A DNA stretch of 64,000 bases from Mycobacteroides sp. CBMA 271 (GTDB lineage Bacteria; Actinomycetota; Actinomycetes; Mycobacteriales; Mycobacteriaceae): the NCBI RefSeq assembly GCF_009729205.1, contig NZ_VTHB01000005.1:124001-188000 (forward strand). The letters run 5' to 3'. Shown in pieces: positions 52,753-60,625 of this stretch (positions within the stretch are counted from its first letter, which is position 1; each line of letters starts with the position of its first letter). Below the pieces are notes generated by a model that worked only from the letters and a program-made list of their open reading frames with translations, made no database searches and had not been told where the DNA came from. Both the position numbers and the translations under genes were made by a program.

Positions 52753-54210
52753 ATGAACGAAACCATGCTTCGGACTCTCGCCCTCGCGGCTGCCGTGCTC
52801 ACCCTCGCCGCCTGCGGAACGTCGCAGAACCAGAGCCCGCCGTCAACCAGCACTCCCTCGGCCAACGATGATCGTGGCGCGTTTCGAGACCTCTATCGGG
52901 AGCTGATCGAGACCAACACGACAGCGTCCCAGGGGAGTTGCACCGAAGCCGCGCAGAAGATGGCCAATCGTCTTAAGGCAGCCGGATACACCGATAAGGA
53001 CCTGGTGTTGTTCAACCCGCCCGATCACCCCAAGGACGGCGGCCTGGTGGCGACGCTGAACAGCGCGGAGAATGCCGGCGGCCCGATAGCCAAACCCATT
53101 CTGCTGCTGGCGCATATCGATGTTGTCGAAGCCAAACGCGAGGACTGGAAACGAGATCCGTTCACCCTCGCGGAAGAGAACGGGTACTTCTATGCGCGCG
53201 GCGCCGAGGACGATAAGGCCATGGCTGCGATATTCGTGGACAGCCTGATTCGATACCGCACCGAGAAATTTGTCCCGAAGGTCCCAATCCGGGTGGCGCT
53301 CACCTGCGGCGAGGAGGGCGGCGGGCAGGTTAATGGGGCCGAGTGGCTGCACCAGAACCGGCCCGAGCTCATCGATGCGCAGTTCGTCGTCAATGAGGGC
53401 GCGGGCGGCGACCTGAACGAGGACAACACACCGATTCTGCTCGAAATCCAGGCGGGCCAAAAGATCTATCAGGACTTCACTCTTGAGGTCACCGATGAGG
53501 GCGGACACAGCAGCCAGCCCGGAGCCTTCAACGCCATACAGGCTCTCGGCGCCGGCCTGAATCGACTCGCTGCCGCACCGTTCCCTGTTCGGCTCAACGA
53601 CGTGACCCGGGCGTACTTCACGGCACAGGCTCCGCTTCAGCCCGAAGAGGTGGGTCAGGCCATGTCGGGCATTGTCGCCAATCCGCAAGATTCGGCCGCC
53701 GCGGCGGTGTTGTCCAGGAACCCGCTGTACAACGCGATGCTCCGCACCACCTGTGTCCCCACGAAAATCGCAGGCGGACATGCCAATAACGCCCTGCCGC
53801 AGCGCGCTACCGCGAATGTGAACTGCCGAATCTTGCCGGACGGCACCGCGGAGGCCACCCAGCAGGCGATCGTCACCGCAATCAATGACCCCAAGGTCAT
53901 GGTGAAGCCCGCAGCACCGTTCCGCACGAACGCCGCCAGCGTCCCACCCCTGACCCCACAGATCGTGGACCCCATCAAGGCTGTCGCCGGGTCGATGTGG
54001 CCGGGTGTGCCGCTGGTGCCCACCATGTCGACCGGGGCAACCGATGCCATCTACTTCGGAAAGACCCCGGTGTATGGCCTCAGCGGCATCTTCGCGAAGC
54101 CGGGGGAGACCCACGCGCATGGCCTGGACGAACGCATCCAGGTGAAATCCCTGTATGACGGAAGGGCATTTCTCTATCAAGTCATCAAGCAGTATGCGAA
54201 CGGTGCTTGA
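52753..54210 (+). CDS. Lipoprotein M20 family metallopeptidase
   Basis: A 485-residue M20 peptidase with lipobox LTLAAC (acylated C21). Zinc ligands and catalytic residues lie in the usual order: LLAHIDVV (H121, D123), GAEDDK (about 151-156, bridging Asp), CGEEGGG (about 185-191, catalytic Glu and ligand), an Asp/Glu near VNEGAGGD, and the final His in THAHG (about 453). A dimerisation domain lies in between. It cleaves peptides or acyl-amino acids at the cell surface. It starts 14 bases after the MFS stop and may be co-transcribed. Confidence 0.87.
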   Translation: MNETMLRTLALAAAVLTLAACGTSQNQSPPSTSTPSANDDRGAFRDLYRELIETNTTASQGSCTEAAQKMANRLKAAGYTDKDLVLFNPPDHPKDGGLVATLNSAENAGGPIAKPILLLAHIDVVEAKREDWKRDPFTLAEENGYFYARGAEDDKAMAAIFVDSLIRYRTEKFVPKVPIRVALTCGEEGGGQVNGAEWLHQNRPELIDAQFVVNEGAGGDLNEDNTPILLEIQAGQKIYQDFTLEVTDEGGHSSQPGAFNAIQALGAGLNRLAAAPFPVRLNDVTRAYFTAQAPLQPEEVGQAMSGIVANPQDSAAAAVLSRNPLYNAMLRTTCVPTKIAGGHANNALPQRATANVNCRILPDGTAEATQQAIVTAINDPKVMVKPAAPFRTNAASVPPLTPQIVDPIKAVAGSMWPGVPLVPTMSTGATDAIYFGKTPVYGLSGIFAKPGETHAHGLDERIQVKSLYDGRAFLYQVIKQYANGA

Positions 54211-54416
54211 TGCTCTTCGTACATGCACTCATCGCCGCGTGACGGTCCTCCGTGACGGTCCTCATAGTCAGATTGAGGCGCACGCCATACCGGCGCGCGC
54301 CCTCGGCACGGGAAAATCGCGCGCATAGCCAGACACAATCAGTCAAATGGCGCATGGCCGGGATCCTTCCCGGCTAATCTCATCTGGCCTGGTCAAACTG
54401 AACTGGAGGATCTTTC

Positions 54417-54857
54417 ATGAGTGCATACAGCACTGTCGTTGTCGGTACTGACGGATCGGATTCGTCATATCGGGCGGTCGACCGCGCTGGAGCCATCGCG
54501 GGCGCCGCGGGCGCCAAGCTCATCGTCGCTACCGCGTACTTCCCGGAGAGCAACCCCCAATCCGCCGATGTGCTGAAGGAGGACGCCTACAAGGTCACCG
54601 GTAAGGCGCCCGTCTACGACATTCTGCGTACCGCCCGTGAGCGTGCTGCAGCTGTCGGCGCAACGAATGTGGAAGAGCGCTCGATCGAAGGCGCGCCGGT
54701 GGATGCGCTGCTGCAGCTCATCGTGGACTCCAAGGCGGACCTGCTGGTGGTCGGCAACGTCGGCCTCAACACCATCGCCGGACGCCTGCTGGGATCGGTG
54801 CCCTCGGATGTCGCGCGTCGCTCCAAGTGCGACGTGTTGATCGTCCACACCACGTAG
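54417..54857 (+). CDS. Universal stress protein (Rv1636/TB15.3-like)
   Basis: A 146-residue single Usp domain: VVVGTDGSDSSYRAVDRAG at the start and the nucleotide-binding motif GNVGLNTIAGRLLGS (G-x2-G-x9-G-S). It matches M. tuberculosis Rv1636, which binds cAMP and ATP. GGAGGA lies ten bases before ATG 54417. It is the last conserved backbone gene before the accessory island. Confidence 0.93.
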   Translation: MSAYSTVVVGTDGSDSSYRAVDRAGAIAGAAGAKLIVATAYFPESNPQSADVLKEDAYKVTGKAPVYDILRTARERAAAVGATNVEERSIEGAPVDALLQLIVDSKADLLVVGNVGLNTIAGRLLGSVPSDVARRSKCDVLIVHTT

Positions 54858-54913
54858 ATCCACTGGAGGTCAGCTTGGGGTGAGTGCTCGCTCCGAAAAA
54901 GTTGATCTTCCGC

Positions 54914-54948
54914 AACAACCGCGGCTGGGCGTGCCCGTCGCGGTTGTT
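54914..54948 (+). terminator. Hairpin after usp gene
   Basis: AACAACCGCG (54914-54923) and CGCGGTTGTT (54939-54948) form a perfect 10-bp stem around a 15-base loop that can itself pair (GGGC/GCCC). No T-run follows. It supports a break between the usp gene and the next gene. Confidence 0.5.
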
Positions 54949-54966
54949 CGCTTATGCTCCCAGCCT

Positions 54967-55584
54967 GTGGGGACCACGTCAGATAGTGACGCAGACGATC
55001 AGGGAGCAGACCGCACATGGGTGGGATGGGTCGAAGATAAGAAGGTTCTGCTTACGATTTTCATCTCTGTAGTCGCTCTACTGGCGCCAACCAGCTCAGC
55101 GGTCGCGGCCTTCTTGTCGTGGCGAACCGCGCAGGCATCTGAAGCCGTCACGCGACACGCAGCTGATACCGCGGGTTCGATCCTGACAATCAATCCGATC
55201 GCAAGACTGACAGGCATGTGCGGCGCGGACTATGACCCACTGCACATTGAAGTATCTGTTCAAAACTACGGACGGCTCGCGGGCCGGATTCTGAACCTGC
55301 GCCTCTTCGTTTGGATGATTACGCCCGACGGCTACCGATCAACTGTTGTCGCGTCGGCGCACTCCGGTCCGGTCGAGGTTGCGGCGATGGATAGTGCGAC
55401 GGCAAGCCTCCAGATCGACTGCGATGGGCTGGGGCGGATGATGATGACCAATCCAAAGAATCTCGTTGATGGACAGCCTTCAGTGGGTCTCCTTCTGCAG
55501 TCGGGCATGGGAGATACGTTCGTTGAAGTTCAATACCCATTGAGAACCTCGGTGCACTTCCCGCTGGAGCAAGTCTCTAGGTGA
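54967..55584 (+). CDS. Hypothetical membrane-anchored protein
   Basis: About 205 residues from GTG 54967, which follows TATGCT (54953-54958) by eight bases. GTG 54880 (GGAGGT nine bases upstream) is in the same frame but would place the hairpin at 54914-54948 inside the gene. One transmembrane helix (KKVLLTIFISVVALLAP...) is followed by a short helix and an extracytoplasmic or cytoplasmic beta-rich domain (LHIEVSVQNYGRLAGRILNL). No family is recognised. It is the first gene of the accessory block. Confidence 0.55.
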   Translation: MGTTSDSDADDQGADRTWVGWVEDKKVLLTIFISVVALLAPTSSAVAAFLSWRTAQASEAVTRHAADTAGSILTINPIARLTGMCGADYDPLHIEVSVQNYGRLAGRILNLRLFVWMITPDGYRSTVVASAHSGPVEVAAMDSATASLQIDCDGLGRMMMTNPKNLVDGQPSVGLLLQSGMGDTFVEVQYPLRTSVHFPLEQVSR

Positions 55585-55618
55585 GGAAACGCGACCGGGC
55601 TGACGGGTCTGGACTTGG

Positions 55619-56389
55619 ATGCCCGGCATGACGACTCCGATCAGCATGGCTGGCGAGCACGCGATTGTGTTTTTCGTTCTGGATCGAGACAAGTCGATCT
55701 GCGGCTACTCCTGGTTGATCGAATGGTCAACAACCTCGTTCTACATCAAATCGAACTACCCGGCGCTCAAGTCGACAAAGGTGAGTCTTCACGGACCTGA
55801 TCCGAAACATCCTGGGAAGGAACACTTTCGATTTGACTTCGACCGCAGAGAGGCTGGAGTCAAGGCCGCTAATGCAGGGGGAGGGATGTCGGTAGACGCC
55901 ACGAAGGTATTGCCGATACCGTTCACCGGTCGCAGAGTCAACAAACGAACACTGCATGTTCTGCGGTTCTCGACGGAGTGGGGCATGTTTCTTCGAGGTG
56001 TGCCTTCCGCGCCCGTGCCAACCACCAAGGGCAAGGCCACCGTGCACGCCACGATTGAGGCACCCTCACAGTTGCGGGTCGTTCATGTTGATGTGTATCT
56101 GAGCAACGGGAGTGCGTACTGGCATGACGAGGCCGAGGTCCGTGACCGTAATGCAGGGCTCGGGCCGATCATCAACTCCGCGAACCAGTATCTCACCGCG
56201 GAAGTGGGTCGGGTGAAGGCGACGGCCGAACCCGACCCCTTCGGGAACGTCCAGGGGGACACCCCGCTTGATCGATGCATACGGGGCATTGCAGTCCGCC
56301 CAGATCCATCGGGGTTCCTCTGGATCTGCGAGAAGATGATTCCGCAGTCAGTGTTTACGCCATTGGCAGCCGGACCTCAGACGAGCTGA
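55619..56389 (+). CDS. Hypothetical protein
   Basis: 256 residues from ATG 55619 (ATG 55628 is also possible; neither has a clear Shine-Dalgarno). There is no signal peptide or membrane helix. The composition is basic with many beta-forming stretches (YSWLIEWSTTSFYIKSNYP, RTLHVLRFSTEWGMFLRGVP, RVVHVDVYLSNGSAYWHDE). It has no motif I recognise. It lies 34 bases after the membrane-anchored hypothetical gene on the same strand and could be its partner. Confidence 0.55.
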   Translation: MPGMTTPISMAGEHAIVFFVLDRDKSICGYSWLIEWSTTSFYIKSNYPALKSTKVSLHGPDPKHPGKEHFRFDFDRREAGVKAANAGGGMSVDATKVLPIPFTGRRVNKRTLHVLRFSTEWGMFLRGVPSAPVPTTKGKATVHATIEAPSQLRVVHVDVYLSNGSAYWHDEAEVRDRNAGLGPIINSANQYLTAEVGRVKATAEPDPFGNVQGDTPLDRCIRGIAVRPDPSGFLWICEKMIPQSVFTPLAAGPQTS

Positions 56390-56836
56390 TCCTCTCGTTC
56401 TGGGCCCGCGGTCGGTCGAGCAAGCCTGCATGTCGTCGACGGACGTCTCAAACAAGCTCTCGGCCGAAATGAACGCACGCGCCGGCACGACGAAAGTCCA
56501 CTGACCGATGACCGCTGAGAGGATCCTGCTGATCCAGCAGGACACAGACGACGCGGTTGAGCGCGGCGGCTTCACGGGCGGCCGGCGGGGCTGGTGGCGC
56601 GGAAGCTAACCCACTGTATCTCGAATTATCAAGGGCTGCCGCACGACTCGAGCATACTTCGTAGCCAGTACAAATGTGCAAAATCGGGCATGCGTGTGGA
56701 TCCGCACAAATGTCGCGCCATGCCGGGCTTCGATTGGTTCGCCACGCTCGCATCCCCTCCGCTTGGACAGTTGGCGGCTTCGGCACGGTGTCATAACCGT
56801 TTGCTCTGTGGCACGCCCGCGAGGAAGCATGGGCGT
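56390..56836 (+). other. Gene-poor stretch with small ORFs
   Basis: No convincing gene. Two very short plus-strand ORFs are visible: one ending at 56505 (MSSTDVSNKLSAEMNARAG...) and a 33-codon one at 56508-56609 (MTAERILLIQQDTDDAVERG...). They may be debris of a disrupted gene. A CATAAC sequence near 56793 may be the promoter of the next gene. Confidence 0.35.
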
Positions 56837-57277
56837 ATGGATGACCTGCCCGACGATTTTGCGATTGCGCTCGGACGGTTGCTGTACCTCGGCGGCCTGG
56901 TCGAGATGCGGCTGGACCGTTGTCTGGTCCCCGCTGGTGAGGAACCGCCTCGCCGCGGTCTGAGCGGCGCCCGGCTTGTGGACGAACTTCGCAAGGTCGA
57001 GGCGCCGAGCGCACTCTTTGTTGAGATCAGAGACGGCTACAAGGAGATGCATGAGTTTCGCAATCACCTAGTGCATGGTGCCCACAACTACGCGAATGGG
57101 TCGCTGTGGACCTGGCGTGAGCCCACCGGCGCCAAAGGTACAGCGGCCTTCAGCTTTCGGTTCGATCTCACGCATCTACAGGAGGTGGCTCAATCGTGGA
57201 GAAATTTGGCCAATGCGATACAGATCGAACTCGACCAACGTGAGCGACTAACCGCACCTGAACCCGAACCGCGCTAG
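56837..57277 (+). CDS. Small HEPN-like protein (RxxxxH motif)
   Basis: 146 residues from ATG 56837, with GAGGAAG nine bases upstream. It is largely helical: FAIALGRLLYLGGLVEMRLDRCL and ARLVDELRKVEAPSALFVEIRDGYKEMHEF, followed by R75-NHLV-H80, which fits the R-x(4-6)-H signature of HEPN nucleases, then a Trp-rich turn and a final helix. HEPN folds act as RNases in toxin-antitoxin and abortive-infection systems. The assignment rests on one motif and helix pattern only. The gene ends in a CTAG shared with the antisense hydrolase remnant. Confidence 0.45.
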   Translation: MDDLPDDFAIALGRLLYLGGLVEMRLDRCLVPAGEEPPRRGLSGARLVDELRKVEAPSALFVEIRDGYKEMHEFRNHLVHGAHNYANGSLWTWREPTGAKGTAAFSFRFDLTHLQEVAQSWRNLANAIQIELDQRERLTAPEPEPR

Positions 57278-57461
57278 TTCACCAGCCGCATTTCGCGCCG
57301 CTGGCCGAGCGATCCGCGTTCGGCGCCCAGGGTGGTGTCGTCGCCATGCCCGGGGTACACCACTGTGGAATCCCGGTAGGCGCCGAAGAGACGCTCACCG
57401 ACGTCATCGAGGAGTTGGCTGAAGTCCTCGGGACTGAAGGTCTTGCGACGCCGCCCGGGAA
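57274..57461 (-). pseudogene. Truncated, frameshifted copy of the metallo-hydrolase 3' end
   Basis: On the minus strand this segment encodes KTFSPEDFSQLLDDVGERLF and then GAYRDSTVVYPGHGDDTTLG, nearly the same as the end of the intact gene at 60677-61354. Its last residues differ (GQRREMRLVN against GEWRERGW). One base is missing upstream (GTCGCAAG against GTCGGCAAG), which breaks the frame, and the match stops at CCGCCCGGGAA. No start or metal-site part remains. It is a relic of a previous 3' end of the gene. Confidence 0.85.
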
Positions 57462-57792
57462 GACTGAAGGTTCTAAGATAGAAATATCGTGGCGACGGCC
57501 GGGCTCGTCATCGGTGACGGGTCCTGCGTCGTGGAAGCGGACGGTGTATTCAACGTGAGTGTCGGATAATCGGAGACCAGTTCCAGCGCAACGCATTTAC
57601 CACCCGCGCTAAGATCAGCGCGCTGCAGCCGCAGGCCATCGTGAAGGTCGGCACCGCCGCGCAACCCTCCGAACTCGATTGCGGGCCAGCACTATCCCTG
57701 GCTGGACAGCACTCTGTGGTCCGAGCGCCAGCCCCGAGTGGCAGAACTTCATCGGACCACTCGGGGCTGAGTCGTGGGCATAGGGTGGTGGG
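57462..57792. other. Junction region with gene debris
   Basis: Contains no intact gene. A plus-strand stretch from GTG 57489 reads VATAGLVIGDGSCVVEADGV and stops at 57567-57569. Another run (57585-57700) reads FQRNAFTTRAKISALQPQAI followed by VKVGTAAQPSELDCG without a start. These look like remnants of other genes. The segment ends with a 12-bp inverted repeat and the promoter of a short leader ORF. Confidence 0.5.
57730..57768. repeat. Perfect 12-bp inverted repeat
   Basis: AGCCCCGAGTGG (57730-57741) and CCACTCGGGGCT (57757-57768) are exact complements with a 15-base spacer. No T-run follows, so a simple terminator is unlikely. It could be a regulatory RNA hairpin or a recombination site at the island junction. 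Confidence 0.6.
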
Positions 57793-57834
57793 GTGTACTA
57801 CCAGCCCCACTCCCACCACTCGTTCCAGTCATGA
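57781..57834 (+). CDS. Leaderless His-rich leader ORF coupled to the next gene
   Basis: TAGGGT (57781-57786) and six bases precede GTG 57793, which opens a 13-codon ORF (57793-57834) reading V-Y-Y-Q-P-H-S-H-H-S-F-Q-S. Its TGA overlaps the next gene's ATG (ATGA). The following gene has no Shine-Dalgarno, so translation of this leader may be needed to start it. Three histidines among 13 codons could make it sensitive to histidine supply. Confidence 0.4.
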
Positions 57835-58451
57835 GCGCGACCGTCGTCGCGGCCTTGGTTGGCGGCGCGGCAGGCAGTCTTCTCACGGCAGGGCTAGCCT
57901 GGTTGCGCGAACGGCGGCGCACTCTCGACGCGTATCGAGCCCCGCAACGCCAAGCCATTGGCGACCTTCTCGCGACAACGCACGATCTCATGCTTCGCGA
58001 GCTTGAATCGCGGATGGTCCAGATCGAGCTGGTCCAACATATTCGGCAGGACCTACCACCCGGCGAGCATCTAGCGGCAAAGCTGATAACAGCAACCACT
58101 GCCCTAGGCAAGGCGACGCTCGACGTTGAAAGGTCTTTCGCGATTGGAAGATTGACCATCATCGACGCACCGTGCTGGGAGGCGATGGGGGTCGCCTACA
58201 TCGCGCTAACGCGACTACGCACGACGATGGCCGTCAGAGCTGATGCACCCGACATGGAAACCGTCGAGCAACTCGAGAGTTATGTCGAGGAGATCAGGAG
58301 TCTCGCCGAACAGCTCAGCCAAAGCGTTCTGGCGCTGATAGTTGCGGCGGCCGACAGGATGTCACCGGCAGAGACCTTGAAGAATCGCCGCCGCCGACGC
58401 CAGTCCCGCCAACGGCTGACTGCTCACGCCTCTGAACTTAGCTCGGGGTAG
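57831..58451 (+). CDS. Hypothetical protein with N-terminal membrane helix
   Basis: 206 residues from ATG 57831. One helix (VVAALVGGAAGSLLTAGLAWL) followed by the basic RERRRT places the rest in the cytoplasm. The remainder is helical with leucine-rich stretches (LLATTHDLMLRELESRMVQI, VEQLESYVEEIRSLAEQLSQ) and may form a coiled coil. The C-terminus is very basic (KNRRRRRQSRQR). Similar small anchored helical proteins are common orphans in actinobacteria, with no known function. Its start overlaps the stop of the upstream leader ORF. Confidence 0.6.
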   Translation: MSATVVAALVGGAAGSLLTAGLAWLRERRRTLDAYRAPQRQAIGDLLATTHDLMLRELESRMVQIELVQHIRQDLPPGEHLAAKLITATTALGKATLDVERSFAIGRLTIIDAPCWEAMGVAYIALTRLRTTMAVRADAPDMETVEQLESYVEEIRSLAEQLSQSVLALIVAAADRMSPAETLKNRRRRRQSRQRLTAHASELSSG

Positions 58452-58581
58452 GGGGCAAATCTCCACAGACTTCAGAGCGGACCCAACTCCTCGGTATCGG
58501 GTCCTCTCTACTTCTGGCGGAAATTTCAATAAATGCTCCTGGCATGGACGAATACCGCTGTGGACATCACCCTGCTTCGGC

Positions 58582-59271
58582 ATGATGGCAGGAATGACAA
58601 TGCGGCTGTCGGCAACTGCCTCAAGAAGGTACTGGCGTGCCTTGATGGCGAACGCGGTGTCCCTAGTCGATGACGCCGCCGTCCTGCTGGGGCATGGGTC
58701 TGCCGGACGGGCGCGCGCGCTTCTGATCCTTGCCGAGGAAGAGCTTGCGCGGGCTCAAGCCCTGTACAACAGTTCGGTGTCCGCATGGGAGGGGCATGCG
58801 TCGGAAGTCGAGGTGCCTCCGCGCTCTCACTTAGCGCAGTCCAGAGATCACCGCGAGAAGATTTCTGCCGCTGATGCTTACGGGCAGGGACTAGGCCCAT
58901 TCTGGGGTGATTACAGCGCGTGGGCAGAGGGCTCCGGGGGTATTCCTGGGCGTGACCCGGCAATCGTGAATCAGACGAAACAGGACGGTTTCTATGTGGC
59001 TAGCACCGCAGATAGCCAAGGGCAGTTCGGATCTCCGTTGGATGCTCCCGCCGAGCCGGTGGCTACTGAATTGGAGCGTGTCGCCGGCGTCGTGGAAATG
59101 GCGGTCATCGAAGACCACACTCGAAAACAAGCACTAGGGACAGCGCAAGATGCCGACAGCGTGCAAGACCTCCATGCGATTGTTCTGGAGCATGCACATC
59201 CCGAATTCTGCGCCGACTTCATCCGAGCCATGGAGGAGAGAGCGGATTACGCCGATCCGGACGAAAGTTGA
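58582..59271 (+). CDS. AbiV family abortive-infection protein (HEPN-like)
   Basis: 229 residues from ATG 58582; ATG 58600 with AGGA six bases upstream is also plausible. YWRALMANAVSLVDDAAVLL followed by GHGSAGRARALLILAEEELA (about 17-56) is the AbiV signature: repeated small residues and the EE-L-A helix. TKQDGFYVASTADSQGQFGSP (about 132-152) matches the family's K-x-x-G-x-Y-V segment. AbiV of lactococci blocks phage by hindering host translation. Here it sits among other HEPN-type genes and overlaps the convergent TIGR02391 gene by 25 bases. Confidence 0.75.
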   Translation: MMAGMTMRLSATASRRYWRALMANAVSLVDDAAVLLGHGSAGRARALLILAEEELARAQALYNSSVSAWEGHASEVEVPPRSHLAQSRDHREKISAADAYGQGLGPFWGDYSAWAEGSGGIPGRDPAIVNQTKQDGFYVASTADSQGQFGSPLDAPAEPVATELERVAGVVEMAVIEDHTRKQALGTAQDADSVQDLHAIVLEHAHPEFCADFIRAMEERADYADPDES

Positions 59272-60110
59272 TCGGGCCCTTCCCTAACTCCCGGATCTTC
59301 GTGTAGTTCGCACGTGTCCACCCATTGGGCTAGCAGGCTCAGCGTTGCCAACCGCTCGACGCCTTGCTGCTCGGTGAATTCGCCTGCTCCGTGGCTTGCC
59401 ATGTTGCGAATGGTCATCTGGACTCCCGGCGCGAACTGGCGGAGACCGTCGTTCATGGATCTGACCGACTGATGGGCCGGATCACCCGGCCAGCGGAGGC
59501 GCGGCATGTTTGGCTTGGGCGGGTCGTTGGAGAAGGCTTGCTGCCATACTGATGTCTCCTGAACATCGTGGCGTCCTGTAATCGACCGAACATGTTGTGC
59601 CACTGCGTCTGCCGCACTGCGTACGGCGTCGCGGTAATGACCGTCTTTCCATAGTATCCGAGCTGCACCCCACACGAGTGGGTGCATCCGCGCCACTCCG
59701 ACCTCCGGAGGTGCCTCGGCTTCCGCTTTTGCGATCTGCGCTTCCAACCGCCCCAGCGCACTGTCACACGCGTTAGTCACGTTCTCCGGGGTCAAGAAGG
59801 ACTTCGGCTGAATAACTGTTTCCCAGTTGGTAATTGGGTCGACTACGCCAATACCCTGCACGGCGAAGTTGATATTGGTGATTGGAGCGACCTGCACCGC
59901 GCGCCCGGCCGCGTAAGCTACACGCGCCATCCTCGACTTCAGCTCGTCTTCGTCCACCTCATCCGCTAGCCACATCGCGGGCGTAATCCCCTTCGGACCG
60001 ATCTGGTCGGGGATATAGAACTCCATCAGTTCAAGAAACGCGTCCTTGAAGTCCTGTACCGCTTTCGCCAAGCCTCGTAGATATTCGGGGTTCTTCTTCG
60101 CATCCGCCAC
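59247..60110 (-). CDS. TIGR02391 (Hypoth_ymh) family protein, HEPN-like C-terminal domain
   Basis: A 287-residue protein. Residues about 142-265 match the Hypoth_ymh pattern: HPLVWGAARILWKDGHYRDA, a VRSITGRHD turn, an aromatic/Pro loop, then R235-NMAS-H240 (R-x4-H) and a final helix. The N-terminal 140 residues are mostly helical and unrecognised. This domain is widespread in phage and defence contexts and has the HEPN-type RNase motif. The start is GTG 60110, 11 bases after the upstream gene's stop. It is the last gene of a three-gene operon led by an RHH protein. Confidence 0.75.
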   Translation of the reverse strand: MADAKKNPEYLRGLAKAVQDFKDAFLELMEFYIPDQIGPKGITPAMWLADEVDEDELKSRMARVAYAAGRAVQVAPITNINFAVQGIGVVDPITNWETVIQPKSFLTPENVTNACDSALGRLEAQIAKAEAEAPPEVGVARMHPLVWGAARILWKDGHYRDAVRSAADAVAQHVRSITGRHDVQETSVWQQAFSNDPPKPNMPRLRWPGDPAHQSVRSMNDGLRQFAPGVQMTIRNMASHGAGEFTEQQGVERLATLSLLAQWVDTCELHEDPGVREGPDQLSSGSA

Positions 60111-60121
60111 GAGCGATCAGG

Positions 60122-60421
60122 TTAGCGACCCAATACACACCGCAGGTCAAGTCGGCCGGATTGCTTGGTGCTTTGCTCAGTGCTTTCGTCTTCGTCGGGA
60201 TCGCACTTCTCACAGTCGCAATCGCAGCCCCCGAGCTTGATCGCCGCCGAGTGTGAGGCCGCCAGTCGGTAGAGCACCGGCCGCAGCTCGTCATCCGACA
60301 TCCCCGCTGTGTGGATCTCTACTGCCTTGGCGATGGTCTGGGTCTTCCCAAGCTCAGCGGCCATAGCGGCGCGGTCGATTGCGGCCGATTCTGCGGTGGT
60401 GTGTGCCGTCTCGTTGATCAC
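60122..60421 (-). CDS. Small Cys/Asp-rich hypothetical protein
   Basis: A 99-residue protein. An N-terminal helical half (AAIDRAAMAAELGKTQTIAK) is followed by GGCDCDCEKCDPDEDEST, a cluster of four cysteines with acidic residues that could bind metal. GTG 60421 overlaps the upstream RHH stop (GTGA), and its own stop is 11 bases before the TIGR02391 gene. Its place between a small DNA-binding protein and a likely HEPN protein suggests an accessory or antidote role, which is inference. Confidence 0.6.
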   Translation of the reverse strand: MINETAHTTAESAAIDRAAMAAELGKTQTIAKAVEIHTAGMSDDELRPVLYRLAASHSAAIKLGGCDCDCEKCDPDEDESTEQSTKQSGRLDLRCVLGR

Positions 60422-60531
60422 GCGCCCTCCGTTTCAAGCCAGTCTTCGATGAGTGTTCGCAGAATCTCTGACACTGGCCGACCCCGAATCACCGCTTTCG
60501 CGCGAAGTCTCTCCCAAATGTCTTGGGACAT
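60418..60531 (-). CDS. Ribbon-helix-helix protein (start uncertain)
   Basis: A short RHH protein: (NHTPIRHFR)MSQDIWERLRAKAVIRGRPV then SEILRTLIEDWLETEGA. The strand RHFRMS, helix 1 and helix 2 of an Arc/MetJ-type DNA-binding domain are all present, but the strand begins before the only ATG (60531). The true start is probably 5-15 codons further upstream at a non-standard codon; an AGAGAGG lies near 60575. It leads the operon and likely autoregulates at the palindrome in its promoter. Confidence 0.6.
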   Translation of the reverse strand: MSQDIWERLRAKAVIRGRPVSEILRTLIEDWLETEGA

Positions 60532-60604
60532 ACGGAAATGGCGGATTGGCGTGTGATTCAGGATTGGTACGGCTACCTCTCTCGAAATTTGCTAACCAAG
60601 AGAG

Positions 60605-60625
60605 ACTATAGAGCGGTGTATACAC
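60605..60625 (-). promoter_or_regulatory. Promoter and palindromic operator of the RHH operon
   Basis: Minus-strand TATAGT (60610-60605) is a good -10 box. The perfect palindrome GTGTATACAC (60616-60625) lies five bases upstream in the spacer, where a bound RHH repressor would block polymerase. Confidence 0.55.

Noticed and set aside
52843-54228. Antisense frame of about 460 codons across the M20 peptidase gene
   Set aside because: The plus strand encodes a complete M20 enzyme with all metal ligands; the antisense product has no motif.
57279-57596. Minus-strand frame of about 105 codons over the hydrolase relic
   Set aside because: It crosses the relic in the wrong frame and has no homologous reading; the true relic frame is broken by a missing base.
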